NCBI RefSeq assembly: GCF_002979775.1
Contig: NZ_PCPR01000011.1
Coordinates: 62,001-126,000 of the forward strand
Length of the DNA stretch: 64,000 nucleotides
Source: Arthrobacter sp. MYb23
Lineage (GTDB): Bacteria > Actinomycetota > Actinomycetes > Actinomycetales > Micrococcaceae
Reading direction: 5' to 3'
Numbering within the stretch: position 1 is the stretch's first letter; the number at the start of each line of letters is the position of its first letter. Made by a program: the position numbers and the translations under genes. Shown in pieces: positions 1-7,703 of this stretch. A model generated the notes under the pieces. That model was not told where the DNA came from. It saw only the letters and a list, made by a program, of their open reading frames with translations, and did not search any database.

Positions 1-512
1 ACGGCCCGGTCAAGCAGCTCATGCGGCACACCGGTCCTTCACTGTCCGCGTTCAATGCCTGGGTGCTGACCAAGGGCTTGGAGACCATCGGACTGCGTGT
101 GAACCACAGCTCGGCATCCGCTCTGAAGATCGCTGAGTGGCTTGAGCAGCAACCCGCCATCAGCTGGGTCAAGTACCCGTTGTTGAAGTCTCACCCGCAG
201 TACGAGCTTGCTGCGAAGCAGATGAAGGCGGGCGGCACCGTCCTGACCTTTGAACTGTCTCCCTCGGCCGGGCGTTCAGCCAAAGAGGCTGCGTTCGCCT
301 TGCTCGACGGCCTCACCGTCATTGATATCTCCAACAACCTGGGCGACTCCAAGTCCCTCATCACCCATCCTGCCACCACCACCCACCGGGCCATGGGACC
401 GGAGGGGCGGGCGGCGATCGGACTTTCCGATGGTGTTGTCCGCCTGTCCGTAGGGCTCGAAGACGTGGACGACCTCATCTCGGATCTGGAGAAGGCCCTC
501 AAACAGGTCTAA
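1..512 (+). CDS. metZ: O-succinylhomoserine sulfhydrylase / cystathionine gamma-synthase family, C-terminal part
   Basis: The reading frame is open from the left edge, so the N-terminal part, including the PLP-binding lysine region, lies outside the window. What remains matches the C-terminal domain of the Cys/Met metabolism PLP-dependent family: SAFNAWVLTKGLETIGLR, then a domain ending with SLITHPATTTHRAM and the GLSDGVVRLSVGLEDVDDLI signature seen in MetZ, MetB and MetY. The family makes homocysteine or cystathionine from activated homoserine in the cytoplasm. MetZ is preferred over MetB from general similarity of this segment; the substrate cannot be settled from the C-terminus. Family assignment is strong, exact member moderate. 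Confidence 0.85.
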   Translation, partial: GPVKQLMRHTGPSLSAFNAWVLTKGLETIGLRVNHSSASALKIAEWLEQQPAISWVKYPLLKSHPQYELAAKQMKAGGTVLTFELSPSAGRSAKEAAFALLDGLTVIDISNNLGDSKSLITHPATTTHRAMGPEGRAAIGLSDGVVRLSVGLEDVDDLISDLEKALKQV

Positions 513-522
513 CCTTGCTGCC

Positions 523-1258
523 ATGAGCGGGAACCATCCCTATCGCCGTGCCGGAGCGGTCATCGTTGCCGGCACGGTGGTGTGGTTCGTCGGAATCTCG
601 CCGGTCTCCCGTGTTTACATCACGCCCGATGACGCCGAGCGGCTGCGCATGCTGACAGCTGGCCAGCGCGGATGGATTGTTGGCCAGCACCTGACCGCCG
701 TGGGAACTGTCGCCGTGCCCGTGGGATTCGCCGCATTCGCCCGCGCTGTTCAGGACAAGAGCGCTGTTCGGGACAAGAACACTGTTCGGGACAAGAACAC
801 TGTCCCGGAGCAGGACCGTGCACCGGATAAGAGCGCCGGGGCCGGGGCGAGTGATCGTCTCTGGGCGAAACACATTCTCGGGCAGTGCATCGCGCGGGAG
901 AGCGAAGAAGTGGGCTTTCGCTGCATCCGCCGCCTTACTCGCCGGCGCCCCGTTCTTCGTCTCAAGCCTCGCCCGGCGGGCTTCTGACATCGAAGGGTTC
1001 GCCTATCGCAGGGGGTCCAGCGCGCCATTCCTGGTGTATTCCGGACTTCACGTCGTGGCGTTGGCCGCGCTCGGAGGGAGTCTTCTTTCCTTGCCCACAA
1101 ACCGCTGGATCGGTGTCATGGCTGCCGCCAGCGCACCCGTCTACGGCGCCGTCCTTGTGGCTAAGAAGGACATCCCGCCGCTCTTCTTCTACTTGGTGGA
1201 GGGGACCATCGGCGCCTACCTGATGACATGGGAAGAGCAGGAAGCTGAAGTCTCCTGA
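523..1258 (+). pseudogene. Multi-spanning membrane protein split by an apparent frameshift
   Basis: Two overlapping frames together look like one integral membrane protein. The first (523-987) has hydrophobic segments around VIVAGTVVWFVGISPV and VGTVAVPVGFAAFARAV, then turns into an arginine-rich, unlikely tail. The second (818-1258, GTG) starts poorly but then gives four good membrane segments (AASAALLAGAPFFVSSL, YSGLHVVALAALGGSLL, WIGVMAAASAPVYGAVL, PPLFFYLVEGTIGAYL). The switch would fall at about 840-890, near two GGGG runs, and one extra base would explain it. A possible GGAG ribosome site lies 7 bases before the GTG at 818, so two separately translated halves remain possible. No family is recognised. 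The gene follows metZ by 10 bases. Confidence 0.5.
746..799 (+). repeat. Three tandem 18-bp units inside the membrane gene
   Basis: Three consecutive 18-base units (746-763, 764-781, 782-799), the last two identical (CTGTTCGGGACAAGAACA), encode a repeated six-residue hydrophilic linker of the AVRDKN type. The unit length is a multiple of three, so copy-number change would not cause the neighbouring frame switch. The repeat sits between the second hydrophobic segment and the suspected frameshift. Confidence 0.8.
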
Positions 1259-1315
1259 CCAGCTCCAGCTCGCCTTGGCCGGCCCCTCCGCCGTTGCGCA
1301 CCCGTTGCCGCCATC

Positions 1316-1349
1316 CGCACCAGAGGTAATTGGCGCAGATGGCGGAAAC
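1316..1349 (-). repeat. Dispersed 34-bp intergenic repeat, copy 1
   Basis: This copy lies in the 188-base gap 1259-1446 between the convergent membrane gene and the MurA-like gene. Read on the minus strand it matches 33669-33702 on the plus strand at 29 of 34 positions: it begins GTTTCCGCCAT and ends ACCTCTGGTGCG. The flanking gap also carries a partial inverted copy (TTGCCGCCATCCGC at about 1304-1317) and several GAACGGGCGCG-like direct repeats at 1369-1430. No gene is seen in the gap. Confidence 0.65.
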
Positions 1350-1446
1350 TGGAGCACCACATGGCACAAACGGGCGCGGCTGGCGCGAACGGGCGCGTCG
1401 GGCGCGTCCCTCGCGAACGGGCGCGTCGCGTCCCGCAGCGCCAGTG

Positions 1447-2970
1447 TCAGTCCTGGAAGTACTCGATCTTCGCGCCAATGGTGTTCAGGCGCTCCGCAAG
1501 GTCCTCATAGCCGCGCTCGATCACGTAGATGTTGCGCAGCTCGGAGGTTCCCCTGGCGGCCAACATCGCCAGGAGCAGGCAAGCGGCCGGGCGGAGGGCC
1601 GGTGGGCAGCCGATTTCCGCGGCACGCCACTTGGTGGGTCCGTTGACGTAGATCCGGTGCGGGTCCAGTAGCTGCACCTGAGCGCCCAGCTTGTTGAGTT
1701 CCGTCAGGTAAATGGCACGGTTCTCGTAAACCCAGTCGTGGATCATGGTCTGGCCCTCGGCATTACCTGCGATCACTGCGAAGAACGGCAGGTTGTCGAT
1801 GTTCAGGCCAGGGAACGGCATGGGGTGGATCTTGTCCTGCGGGGCGCGGAGCTCCGACGGCTTGGTGGTGACGTCCACCAGCCGGGTGCGTCCGTTGCGC
1901 GCCATGTACTCGCCGGAAACCTCGAGGTTCTGGCCCATCTGCTCCAAGGTGGCGAGTTCAATTTCCATGAACTCGATGGGAACCCTGCGGATGGTGACCT
2001 CGGAATTGGTCACAATGCCGGCGGTGATCAGGCTCATGGCCTCAATCGGGTCTTCAGACGGGAAGTACTCAATGTCCACATCAATGGCCGAGCGTCCGGT
2101 GATCTTCAGCGTGGTGGTTCCCACGCCGTCAATCTCCACACCGAGGCCCTGGAGGTAGAAGCAGAGGTCCTGCACCATGTAGTTGGGGCTGGCGTTCCGA
2201 ATGATGGTGGTGCCTTCACGGTGGGCCGCCGCCATGATGGCATTCTCTGTTACGGTGTCGCCGCGTTCGGTCAGGACGAAGGAGCGATCGAGATCGTCGG
2301 CGGGAGGCGCAGTCACGGAGTAAAAACCGGACTTCGCCTCTACCTCCAGGCCGAACTGGCGAAGCGCCTGCATGTGAGGTTCCACCGTGCGCGTTCCGAG
2401 GTCACAGCCACCGGCGTAGGGAAGAAGGTATTCGCTGGTTTCATCCAGGAGGGGACCCAGCAGCATGATGACGCTGCGGGTACGCCGGGCGGCGTCAACA
2501 TCCATGGACTCAAGATCCAGGACCTCGGGGCGCCGGATGCGGAGATCACTGCCGTTGAGCCACGTGCATTCCATGCCGATGGAGGTCAACACCTCAACGA
2601 TCCTGTTGACTTCCTCGATCCGGGCCAGCCGACGCAGCGTGGTGGTGCCGCGGTTAATAAGGCTCGCGCACAAGAGGGCCACGCCGGCGTTCTTGCTGCT
2701 GTTCACGTCCACTTCGCCGGAGAGGGTTCGGCCGCCCTCCACGCGGAGGTGAGTCATCTGCGGTTTGCCCACTTTGACGATGGAGCGCCCAAAAATGGCT
2801 TCGAGGCGTTCAATCATTCGGAGGCTGAGATTCTGTTTGCCCTGTTCCATCCGGGCGATTGCGCTCTGGCTGGTTCCCAGCTCAGTAGCCAGCTGCCCCT
2901 GCGTCCAGCCTTTTTCGCCACGGGCGTCGCGGAGCAGGAGGCCTACATGTTCGGCGGTAGGTTGCGTCAT
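1447..2970 (-). CDS. UDP-N-acetylglucosamine 1-carboxyvinyltransferase (MurA) with an N-terminal XRE helix-turn-helix
   Basis: The 507-residue protein has an XRE/Cro-like HTH at residues about 8-60 (WTQGQLATELGTSQSAIARME) followed by a complete EPSP-synthase/MurA fold from about 70. MurA residues are retained: K93-N94 in SSKNAG, the catalytic cysteine C189 in GGCDLGTR, R194 in the same motif, a likely catalytic aspartate in FPSEDPIEAM, and a C-terminal arginine in YENRAIY. MurA transfers enolpyruvate to UDP-GlcNAc, the first committed step of peptidoglycan synthesis. Typical MurA is about 420 residues, so the extra length is the HTH. The start at 2970 follows a very AT-rich stretch, unusual for this region. 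Enzyme family is secure. Whether the protein binds DNA, and whether it is the main MurA of the cell, is unknown. Confidence 0.88.
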   Translation of the reverse strand: MTQPTAEHVGLLLRDARGEKGWTQGQLATELGTSQSAIARMEQGKQNLSLRMIERLEAIFGRSIVKVGKPQMTHLRVEGGRTLSGEVDVNSSKNAGVALLCASLINRGTTTLRRLARIEEVNRIVEVLTSIGMECTWLNGSDLRIRRPEVLDLESMDVDAARRTRSVIMLLGPLLDETSEYLLPYAGGCDLGTRTVEPHMQALRQFGLEVEAKSGFYSVTAPPADDLDRSFVLTERGDTVTENAIMAAAHREGTTIIRNASPNYMVQDLCFYLQGLGVEIDGVGTTTLKITGRSAIDVDIEYFPSEDPIEAMSLITAGIVTNSEVTIRRVPIEFMEIELATLEQMGQNLEVSGEYMARNGRTRLVDVTTKPSELRAPQDKIHPMPFPGLNIDNLPFFAVIAGNAEGQTMIHDWVYENRAIYLTELNKLGAQVQLLDPHRIYVNGPTKWRAAEIGCPPALRPAACLLLAMLAARGTSELRNIYVIERGYEDLAERLNTIGAKIEYFQD

Positions 2971-3182
2971 ATATAATAAATATCACAGATGAGCTAGAAG
3001 TTTGGCGCAACATGCCAATTCAGCGGTAAACATCACATCGTACCCGTCCTGTGCGATATAGAGCACGACGCCGGCGGCTCGCCGTGGGCGAACGCTTTCC
3101 CTCAGTTTCTTCAAGGGTAGAGCTCCCCATTGTGCCCTAACGGGAGTTCGCGAAGGATGTACAGGAAAGCTCAGGGGGAAAT

Positions 3183-4175
3183 ATGCCTTTCTACGGCGCC
3201 GACGTCGATCAGCTCAAAGCACTATCAAAAGCCCTTGCCAGCGGGGCCTCGCTGCTGACCACCCGCGCCCGGGAGCTCGACTCCCTGATCACGCAGGGCG
3301 CCCATTGGCAGGGACAGGATGCCAAACGCTTCGCCTCCGACTGGCAGGGCCACTTACGGCCGCTGCTTGAAAGGACTTCGCGGGGGATAGAAGAAGCGTC
3401 CAAGTCTGTGCTCACCAATGCGGACGAGCAGTCGAGCGCGTCCACTGAGGGCGGCGGCAGCTCAGGCAGCGGGAGCGGCGGCAGCGGCACCGGTTCAGGG
3501 AACTCCAGTCAAGGAGACTCCGCCAAACCGGCGAATGACGCCACGACCAAGACCACCGACCCCACCCAGCCCACACCCCAGGAAATCCTGGAGAAGTACC
3601 AAGTCAGTGACGCGGAGACCACCAATTGGCCGGGCGACTGGGATCCGTTGCGATTCGTGACGGACCAAAGAGTAGTGACCGAGAAGGAAGCTGAACTTCT
3701 GAATGGTCTGGGACCTTTCGAGCTGAACGCTTTCAAGGGCATTCACGACGACGCTTTCAGTGTTGCCGATGAGCGTTTTCCCAGCGAAGACCGCAACGAT
3801 GACCAGAATGACGCTTTCCGCCACGCCTACTGGAACGCCCTCATGGTGAAAGAGTTCGGCGCGGACTGGGCCGAGGACTACGCCACCGCCCACGAGCAGC
3901 TCCCTGGAAATCCGGCTCCGCGCGAAGCAATGGATCTATACAACAATGAGGTTGGCCGCAATGTGGCCATTGCCAATCCGGATGCCAGTGCTGAGGAGCT
4001 TGCAAACTTGATCGAGGAAGCCGTCAACAACGGAGACACCGTGGTGGTGGGACCTGACCTGTTGCCGCACCCGTCAAACCAGATCCCCGCTGACCAGACG
4101 GGCGACGCCGGCAATGCCGAGCCTGCCCCTGGCGAAGATCCGGAGTTCAATGACGAGTCCAGGACTACGTCGTGA
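3183..4175 (+). CDS. WXG100-like N-terminus with C-terminal DUF6973-type domain; candidate secreted toxin
   Basis: The 330-residue protein has three parts. Residues 1-85 are helical and WXG100/ESAT-6-like, with a WQG turn at 42-44. Residues 86-135 form a Gly/Ser then Thr/Pro linker. Residues 160-300 resemble DUF6973, with NDAFRHAYWNAL at 209-220, AHE at 236-238 and MDLYNNEVGR at 250-259, whose conserved His, Asn and Glu look catalytic or metal-binding. This layout is typical of type VII (Esx) secreted polymorphic toxins, which are exported without a signal peptide. A strong GGGGA ribosome site precedes the ATG. The stop overlaps the next gene's GTG start (GTGA), so the two are translationally coupled. 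No EccC or EccD gene is in the window. The toxin role is inferred. Confidence 0.65.
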   Translation: MPFYGADVDQLKALSKALASGASLLTTRARELDSLITQGAHWQGQDAKRFASDWQGHLRPLLERTSRGIEEASKSVLTNADEQSSASTEGGGSSGSGSGGSGTGSGNSSQGDSAKPANDATTKTTDPTQPTPQEILEKYQVSDAETTNWPGDWDPLRFVTDQRVVTEKEAELLNGLGPFELNAFKGIHDDAFSVADERFPSEDRNDDQNDAFRHAYWNALMVKEFGADWAEDYATAHEQLPGNPAPREAMDLYNNEVGRNVAIANPDASAEELANLIEEAVNNGDTVVVGPDLLPHPSNQIPADQTGDAGNAEPAPGEDPEFNDESRTTS

Positions 4176-4651
4176 GTCTTCCTGCCACCACCAACGTACG
4201 ACGCCGCACCAAGACTGCGATGCCCCGCGTCGCCCTTAACAGCCTGCTCACCTTAGTGCTGGCCTGCGCCTTGGCCGCTTGTTCCCTTGGAGGATCCGTC
4301 ATGCCAGAAACGAACGACCACCTCAACAATCAGGTCCTGGAGTCCGCCACGAACGGCACTGCTCTCAAGCTGTCCGATGCCACGGACTTCGAATGGGACC
4401 AGGCCGGTTTTGTCACGTCAGGAACCCCGGCCAAGGACATCGAGGAAACCTTTGGGGAACCCCTCACCAAGGAGAGCCGCTACACCGCGTCACCGGCACT
4501 CTTCGTCTTCCTGAAAGACGGCAAAGTAACCAAGGCGGTCCGCATCGTGCCGGACGCCTTCTCCGGGGCTGACGCCAGGAAGAAGTATGGCCGTGACGTG
4601 GTGCTCACGCCGCCGGAGGGGCAGAAGGGCTTCCTTAACTGGCGCGAGTAA
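4172..4651 (+). CDS. Small lipoprotein, candidate immunity partner of the upstream WXG100/DUF6973 protein
   Basis: This 159-residue protein carries a basic N-terminus (RRRTKTAMPR), a hydrophobic stretch and a lipobox LAAC with the acylated cysteine predicted at residue 37. It should therefore be anchored on the outer face of the membrane. The remaining about 120 residues form a small globular domain (DFEWDQAGFVTSGTPAKDI, then LFVFLKDGKVTKAVRIV) with no family I recognise. It starts at GTG inside the stop of the preceding gene (4-base overlap), so both are made together. An extracytoplasmic lipoprotein coupled to a putative exported toxin fits an immunity protein or a secretion chaperone. This is inference from position only. 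Confidence 0.7.
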   Translation: MSLPATTNVRRRTKTAMPRVALNSLLTLVLACALAACSLGGSVMPETNDHLNNQVLESATNGTALKLSDATDFEWDQAGFVTSGTPAKDIEETFGEPLTKESRYTASPALFVFLKDGKVTKAVRIVPDAFSGADARKKYGRDVVLTPPEGQKGFLNWRE

Positions 4652-4662
4652 CCCGCCAGTCG

Positions 4663-5397
4663 CTAGACCCGCCAGTACCCCAGCGCATCAATCCGGTGCT
4701 TATCCACGCCGAGGTCTTTCCTCAGGTGCTTGACGATTGCCCGCGTACTTGATGCTTCGCACGCGATCCAGAAGAAGTCGTCTCCTACGGAAACAGTGTC
4801 TGCCGTGAGCGCAGCGCAGACTTCCTCCACCAGGGCGGCACCGTCACGTTTGCGGGGAATCCAGGTGACGACGTCGGAACCGGAGGTACGCACCTCAAGC
4901 GAGGGGTCGGCGTCGTGCTGGTATTCAAGCCAAGCCGTCACGGGAGCCGCGCCTGCAGCAACACGCCGCCGCTCGTCCAGCAGTGAATTGATGGCAGGGA
5001 TGGATGCGGGATCTCCCACTACCCAGATCCGGCGCGGGGCGGGCTGCGGGAAAGTGAAGGAGCTGCCTTGAACGGTGGCATCGATCGTGTCGCCGGGCTG
5101 CACTGTGCGGGCCCAATCCGCGGCAACGCCGTGGTGCATCGCGAAGTCCATGCTGAACGTACCGTCTGCAGGGGCGGCGTTGACCAGGGTGTAGGCGCGC
5201 TGGTGGGCCTTCCCGGAATCGTTGAACCAGAGCCGGATCCACATGGTGGGATGCAGGCCGCTGCGCTCCAGGAGTCCGCCGTCCCGCACGTGCACGCGGA
5301 GGAAGTCAGGGGTGATCTCTTCACTTCCCGTGACCTCCAGGGTGAAGTCCTTGGCGCCCATGACTTTGAGGACGACGCCTTCCCAATTGCGCTTCAA
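4663..5397 (-). CDS. Siderophore-interacting protein (FAD-binding ferric-siderophore reductase family)
   Basis: The 244-residue protein belongs to the SIP family of FAD-dependent cytoplasmic reductases that release iron from imported ferric siderophores. The FAD-binding barrel carries RAYTLVNA, followed by FAMHHGVAADWARTVQPGD and the NAD-binding-like half IWVVGDPASIPAINSLL; the end FFWIACEASSTRAIVKHLR and ALGYWRV is family-typical. I place the start at TTG 5397, because AAGGAG lies six bases upstream of it and residues from KRNWEG onward match the family. A GTG at 5412 would add five residues and overrun that ribosome site. A DtxR-type iron box lies about 60 bases upstream, shared with the divergent acylase gene, so iron repression is expected. 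Confidence 0.88.
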   Translation of the reverse strand: MKRNWEGVVLKVMGAKDFTLEVTGSEEITPDFLRVHVRDGGLLERSGLHPTMWIRLWFNDSGKAHQRAYTLVNAAPADGTFSMDFAMHHGVAADWARTVQPGDTIDATVQGSSFTFPQPAPRRIWVVGDPASIPAINSLLDERRRVAAGAAPVTAWLEYQHDADPSLEVRTSGSDVVTWIPRKRDGAALVEEVCAALTADTVSVGDDFFWIACEASSTRAIVKHLRKDLGVDKHRIDALGYWRV

Positions 5398-5458
5398 GCA
5401 ACACTCCTTCACGAATGTCCACGATTTGTGAACGAGGCCAAAGCCATTTATCTTGAGC

Positions 5459-5477
5459 TTAAGTAAGCCTAACCTAA
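5459..5477. promoter_or_regulatory. DtxR/IdeR-family iron box
   Basis: TTAAGTAAGCCTAACCTAA matches the actinobacterial iron-box palindrome TTAGGTTAGSCTAACCTAA at 17 of 19 positions; the right half is perfect. It lies between the divergent SIP gene and acylase gene, 21 bases before the acylase ATG, where an iron-loaded DtxR/IdeR/DmdR repressor could control both. Confidence 0.85.
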
Positions 5478-5498
5478 GCTCGAAAGCGGCCAGAGATT

Positions 5499-7619
5499 AT
5501 GACGCCTGCCCCGACGCACCATACCGCCCCGGCAGGCGGCTCCGGAACCTACCGGGATCAGTGGGGAATCCCGCATTTGTGGGCTGATTCAGCCGACGAA
5601 CTCGCCTTTCTGCAAGGGCTGAACGCGGCCACGGACCGCTCGTGGCAGATCGAGCTGGAACGGTGGCGTTCGGAAGGCCGCACGGCCGAAATACTGGGTG
5701 CAGACGCAGTGATCTGGGACCGATTCGCCCGCCAGGCGCAGCTGGATGACACCGCGCGCCGCTGCTTTGAAAACCTCGACGCCGCCACTCAACGCTGGTG
5801 CGGACAGTACGTGGCAGGCATCAATCAAGCACTGACGGACGGCCATCGGGGCGGAACCGAGTTCCAAAAGTCCGGTTGCGAACCTGAGCCGTGGAATCCG
5901 TGGACCCCGCTGGGCGTCTTCCTGGTGCACCACATCCTCTTCTCCACGTTCCCCAACAAACTGTTTCGGGCACACGTCGCGCGGACGCTCGGCGATGACG
6001 CCGTCAGCCTGTTCAGCATCGAGGCGCCCGTGTGGTCAGGCAGTAACGCCTGGGCCGCCCACGGCTCGACGACGGCAACCGGCCTGCCGCTGATAGCCGG
6101 CGACCCCCACCGCCTCATGGAACTTCCCGGCGTCTACCAACAAATCCGGCTGGCCTGCCCCGAGTTCGACGCAATCGGATTCGCCTTCCCCGGTGTTCCC
6201 GGCCTTCCACATTTTGCCCACACCGGCAGCACCGCCTGGGCCATCACCAATGCCATGGCCGATTACCAGGACCTCTTCGTGGAGGAGCTTCGACGGATCA
6301 GCGATACCTTCGGTGATCGCGTCGAGGCGCGGGGAGCGGAAGGCTGGGAACCCGTCGTCGTGAGTTCCGAAACCATCACCGTCCGCGGCGGTGAGGCGGT
6401 GTCCGTTGAGATTATTGAAACGGCGCGCGGTCCGGTCATCTCCGAAACGCCCGACGGCGGCGCGCTCAGTTTGCGTTTCCCGGCCAGGGTGGAGGGGCGG
6501 CTGGGTTTCGAGGCCCTCCTGCCGCTGCTGCGGAGCCGGAGTGTCTCCGAGGTGGAAGCCGCGTTCGATGCTTGGGTGGAGCCCGTCAACAGCGTGGTGG
6601 CGGCCGAAGTTTCCGGGTCAGTACGGCATTTCGTTGCCGGGTTGGTTCCGCAACGGAATCTGGCCAACCGGCGCTTACCCGCCCCAGCCTTCTCGGCCCG
6701 CCACGAGTGGGAGGAACAGTACGTGGTCCTGCCCCGCACCGAGGTCCAGCGGTTTGCCGTGAGCGCGAACGACCGCGAAGCAGGCGGCGGTGATGCCGTA
6801 GCCATGGAGTTTGCGCCTGCGCACCGCGCGCTGCGTATCAGGGAGTTGTTGGAATCGACTCCCGGGCCTTTGTCCGTGGACGCGATGCGGGCTATCCACA
6901 CGGACACCTTGCTGGGTCCGTGGCCGTTGTTCCGGTCCGTGCTCTCAGGCATGGCCGCCGAGGACCTGTCCGGGGAGGCCAAGGCCCTGCGTTCGCTGTT
7001 GTTGACGTGGGGTGGCCTGATGGATGCCGGCAGCCACCAAGCTGCTGTCTTTGCAGCCTGGCGTGGAGCCATGGTCCAGCGCCTCGCCCGGCACCCTGCG
7101 CTGGCTCCCCTTAAGGAGCCCACCGGGTACTCTCCGCTCTTCGGGCCGTGGTTGTCCGTGGCATCCCGCATTGGTTTCGCGGTGGAGACCTTGCTTGTTC
7201 GTGGCAACGAACTCGGCATCAGCGTTGGAGTGGAAGCTGCCGCCGCTCTTGAAGACGTTGCGTTGGAGGAATCCATGCTCAACGGCGCTGCCTGGGGTGA
7301 CCGCCACAAGCTTCTGGCCGTTCATGTCCTCCCCGGACCGCTCGCATCATCCGCGCCCACGGCCGACCTCAGCGGAGACACCGGATGCGTTCTGTGCACC
7401 GAGAGCCTGCCAGGCGTAGATGACCGAAGCTTCCGTGGCCCCGTAGCCCGTTACATCTGGGACCTGGCCGATCGGCGCAACAGCCGTTGGATCGTGCCTT
7501 TCGGTGCTTCCGGCACACCGGGACACCAGCACTTCGCCGATCAGCTCCCGCTCTGGACCGCGGGGCAACTCGCCCCGGTGGTCACTGACTGGCCTGAACT
7601 GACCAAAGATCGTCCCTGA
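5499..7619 (+). CDS. Penicillin acylase family Ntn-hydrolase
   Basis: This 706-residue member of the penicillin amidase (S45) family opens with the typical YRDQWGIPHLWADSADELAFLQG. The autocatalytic cleavage and nucleophile site is visible as GSNAWAA with Ser182, followed by AGDPHR. The C-terminal half holds the usual end of the beta subunit (GASGTPGHQHFADQLPLW). No signal peptide is visible, so unlike classical secreted penicillin acylases it is probably cytoplasmic. The ATG lies 21 bases after an iron box, with an IucB-like acetyltransferase downstream and a SIP gene divergent. This suggests amide hydrolysis or transfer in siderophore metabolism, by analogy with PvdQ of Pseudomonas, rather than antibiotic cleavage. 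The family is certain; the substrate is not. Confidence 0.85.
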   Translation: MTPAPTHHTAPAGGSGTYRDQWGIPHLWADSADELAFLQGLNAATDRSWQIELERWRSEGRTAEILGADAVIWDRFARQAQLDDTARRCFENLDAATQRWCGQYVAGINQALTDGHRGGTEFQKSGCEPEPWNPWTPLGVFLVHHILFSTFPNKLFRAHVARTLGDDAVSLFSIEAPVWSGSNAWAAHGSTTATGLPLIAGDPHRLMELPGVYQQIRLACPEFDAIGFAFPGVPGLPHFAHTGSTAWAITNAMADYQDLFVEELRRISDTFGDRVEARGAEGWEPVVVSSETITVRGGEAVSVEIIETARGPVISETPDGGALSLRFPARVEGRLGFEALLPLLRSRSVSEVEAAFDAWVEPVNSVVAAEVSGSVRHFVAGLVPQRNLANRRLPAPAFSARHEWEEQYVVLPRTEVQRFAVSANDREAGGGDAVAMEFAPAHRALRIRELLESTPGPLSVDAMRAIHTDTLLGPWPLFRSVLSGMAAEDLSGEAKALRSLLLTWGGLMDAGSHQAAVFAAWRGAMVQRLARHPALAPLKEPTGYSPLFGPWLSVASRIGFAVETLLVRGNELGISVGVEAAAALEDVALEESMLNGAAWGDRHKLLAVHVLPGPLASSAPTADLSGDTGCVLCTESLPGVDDRSFRGPVARYIWDLADRRNSRWIVPFGASGTPGHQHFADQLPLWTAGQLAPVVTDWPELTKDRP

Positions 7620-7703
7620 CCCAGCCCGTTCCCCGCATCCCGCATCAAGCTCGAATTACTCCGCATCAACCCGCATCAGCCCGCATCAGCCCCGAAGGAA
7701 GCC

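Noticed and set aside
818..900. Programmed ribosomal frameshift in the membrane gene
   Set aside because: No slippery heptamer or downstream pseudoknot is evident; a mutation or sequencing error at the G-runs is simpler.
1738..2976. Long plus-strand frame (412 residues) opposite the MurA-like gene
   Set aside because: It is the antisense shadow of a well-recognised enzyme gene; its translation has no family features and reflects high GC codon use.
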